Positions 34,457-36,027 of a DNA stretch of 36,027 nucleotides are shown piece after piece (the stretch's first letter is position 1; every line of letters begins with the position of its first letter). The translations under genes and the position numbers were made by a program. The notes beneath the pieces were generated by a model. It saw only the letters and a program-made list of their open reading frames with translations. It had not been told where the DNA came from and searched no databases. The DNA is from Acidobacteriota bacterium (GTDB taxonomy: Bacteria; Acidobacteriota; Terriglobia; Bryobacterales; Bryobacteraceae), in NCBI GenBank assembly GCA_016871115.1, contig VFZP01000011.1, positions 1 to 36,027 of the forward strand, written 5' to 3'.

Positions 34457-35886
34457 ATGCGCACGGTGTTCGGCCTCGATGTCCGCTCACTTGCCGTGGG
34501 CCGGATTTTGCTGGGCCTGACGTTTCTGGCGGACATTCTCGCGCGCGTCATGAACGCGTCATGAATATGAAGGCGCACTATACCGATGCCGGTGTCTTCC
34601 CGCGCGGGGAGATGATTGCCCGCTTTGTCCCCCGGCAACACGCGTCTTTGTTTTTCGTCAACGGCTCAACCTGGTTCGCGGCCCTGTTGTTTGCAGTGGG
34701 CGCGTTGGCGGCGCTCGCCTTTGCGGCGGGCTACCGCACGCGCCTCGCCGCCGCGGTGGCCTGGGTGCTTGCGGTCTCCATGCAAGCCAGATCTCCGATC
34801 ATCGGCGATGCGGGCGACGTGGCGCTGCGCTTGCTTCTGTTCTGGGGCTTGTTTGCCTCCATGTCTGAGGTATGGAGCATCGATGCCTGGCGTCCCCGGG
34901 CGCGCCGGCCGCGCCGCGTGCATCTATCGGCCGGCTGCATCGGGCTGATGGTGCAGATGGCGTCCATCTTCTTTTTCGCCTCGCTGCTGAAGAGCGGCAA
35001 GGAGTGGCATGGCGAAATGTCGGCGGTCTACTTCGCGCTGCATCTCGATGCCTTCGCCACGGACCTCGGAATCTGGCTGCGGCAATTCGAAGGTCTGGGC
35101 AAAGTGCTCACGGTCAGCACAATGATTCTTGAAGGCGTCGTGGTGTGGCTCTTGTTTTCGCCTTGGTGGAACGGGCCGCTGCGCACGCTGGTGGTGGTGC
35201 TCTTTGTTGGCCTGCACGCCTCCTTCGGCCTGACAATGGCGCTGGGTGTGTTGCTGTTCATCATGGCCGCCGGGTGGTTGATGTTACTGCCCGAGTGGTT
35301 CTGGGAGAAGCTGGCGCGGCGCTTGCCGGTGTTGGCCATTCCGGAAGCGTCCGCCGGGCCGGAGCCCTGGAATCCGCGCAACACGCTGCAGTTGTTGGGA
35401 CTCTTTCTGGTGGCCTATACCTTGACGTTGAACGTGTGCGAGCTGAATGCGGCGCGATTCGATGCCGCGGCGCCGCGGGGCTGGGCAACTCCCGGTTTTA
35501 TTTTGCGGCTGGATCAACGCTGGGACATGTTCGCACCGTGCCCGCTGAAGGACGATGGCTGGTATCTGATTCCCGGCAAGCTGAAGAGCGGCGAAGAAGT
35601 GGACCTGGCCACCGGCGGCGGCGTGGTGTTTCACGAGAAGCCGGAGGACGTGGCCGCACATTACCGCACGCAGCGCCGGCGCAAGTATCTGCTCAATCTA
35701 TGGGCCGCGGACCATTCCGGCTACCGGGTGCACTTTGCGCGCTATCTTTGCCGGTCGTGGAACGATGCGCACAGCGGCGGCGAGACACTCGAGTCTTTCG
35801 ATCTCGTCTTTATGCGCGAGGTGACGCCGCCGATGGGCCACCCTTTTTCTTGCCTCGTCCGAGGAATCTGTGGGCGTTTGGGCTAA
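34457..35886 (+). pseudogene. HTTM-domain membrane protein, frameshifted by a tandem duplication
   Basis: From ATG 34457 the frame reads MRTVFGLDVRSLAVGRILLG and LTFLADILARVMNAS, then stops. The downstream frame has MNMKAHYTDAGVFPRGEMIARF and continues to 35886 with about six further membrane segments and the lumen-type end LDQRWDMFAPCPLKDDGWYLIPG. Deleting one copy of the 11-bp repeat at 34544-34565 joins the two parts exactly (ILARVMNMKAHYTDAG). HTTM proteins are relatives of vitamin K-dependent gamma-carboxylase. Most bacterial ones have unknown substrates. A shorter protein from ATG 34561 would lack the first helix. The C-terminal end after MREVTPPMG is not clearly conserved. Confidence 0.85.
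34544..34565 (+). repeat. 11-bp perfect tandem duplication
   Basis: CGCGTCATGAA occurs twice back to back (34544-34554 and 34555-34565). Removing one unit restores the HTTM reading frame. Confidence 0.9.
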
Positions 35887-36027
35887 CTCGTGCTACTGAG
35901 GAAACGGCGTAGTTTACGACAGGTGGCATCGAAGGATCGTTGATCCTGTTCGTCCATGCCGCCGTTGATGAGCGGCCCGCCTTCGTGGTCGTCGATGGCT
36001 TGCCAGAGAACTTGGCGCACCGGCAGC
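35883..36027 (-). CDS. Unknown protein, C-terminal part (cut by window end)
   Basis: An open minus-strand frame reaches the window edge: LPVRQVLWQAIDDHEGGPLINGGMDE...FDATCRKLRRFLSSTS, stop TAG at 35885-35883. The residue pattern is protein-like and the stop overlaps the convergent HTTM stop by 3 nt. No family was recognised from these 47 residues. Confidence 0.4.
   Translation of the reverse strand, partial: LPVRQVLWQAIDDHEGGPLINGGMDEQDQRSFDATCRKLRRFLSSTS

Noticed and set aside
1-36027. CRISPR array, rRNA, defence cluster
   Set aside because: No regularly spaced repeats, no rRNA sequence, and no recognised defence operon were seen.

Overview
The window looks like chromosomal DNA of a high-GC soil acidobacterium of the Bryobacterales/Solibacter type. 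This is an inference from gene content, not from a marker gene. The clues are a TonB-dependent receptor with a carboxypeptidase-regulatory N-terminus, a PSCyt1-DUF1549-DUF1553 plus DUF1501 pair, Tat-type leaders on an oxidoreductase and on a SelA-like protein, and many start codons with a -10-like hexamer 6-10 nt upstream and no Shine-Dalgarno.

Layout. 1-353: end of an IS630 transposase. 323-1937: decayed S41 peptidase. 2007-3674: gamma-glutamyltransferase. 3752-4440: front half of a Gfo/Idh/MocA oxidoreductase, which runs in frame into foreign DNA. About 4441-9045: a mosaic island with a tyrosine-recombinase C-terminus, a complete IS66 element (4873-7344), a tRNA-Leu(UAA) gene split by a 216-nt group I intron (minus strand, 7369-7673), and AT-richer minus-strand genes for a membrane-anchored protein, a ribbon-helix-helix-like protein and a truncated unknown. 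9046-9884: back half of a sulfatase with an amber stop. 9916-10569: lipoprotein. 10654-16036: a broken polysaccharide deacetylase, then the PSCyt1/DUF1549/DUF1553 protein and the DUF1501 protein. 16072-19492: a frameshifted TonB-dependent receptor. 19625-22456: a DUF4143-type ATPase and a chemotaxis receptor. 25311 to 22442 (minus): a tight operon of enolase-superfamily dehydratase, NodB deacetylase and SMP-30 lactonase. 25476-26407: gene debris. 26482-33088: membrane glycosyltransferase, Dps, HEAT-repeat protein, metallo-hydrolase, and a LytS/LytTR two-component pair. 33215-36027: Tat-type SelA-like PLP protein (minus), an HTTM gene broken by an 11-bp tandem duplication, and the end of an unknown minus-strand gene.

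The strongest observation is the tRNA-Leu(UAA) group I intron. The spliced exons give a full cloverleaf with a perfect 7-bp acceptor stem. The intron sits after U34, and P3, P4, P6, P7, P8, P9 and two P9 hairpins can be paired by eye. It lies beside a recombinase remnant. With the IS66 and one target repeat removed, the recombinase stop is only 28 bp from the tRNA CCA end, the geometry of an element integrated at a tRNA gene.

A second theme is damage. At least nine genes are truncated, frameshifted or stopped. Some of this is real rearrangement (IS66, the island, gene halves from two different genes). The scattered single-base indels could also be assembly error and should be checked against reads before calling the genes dead.
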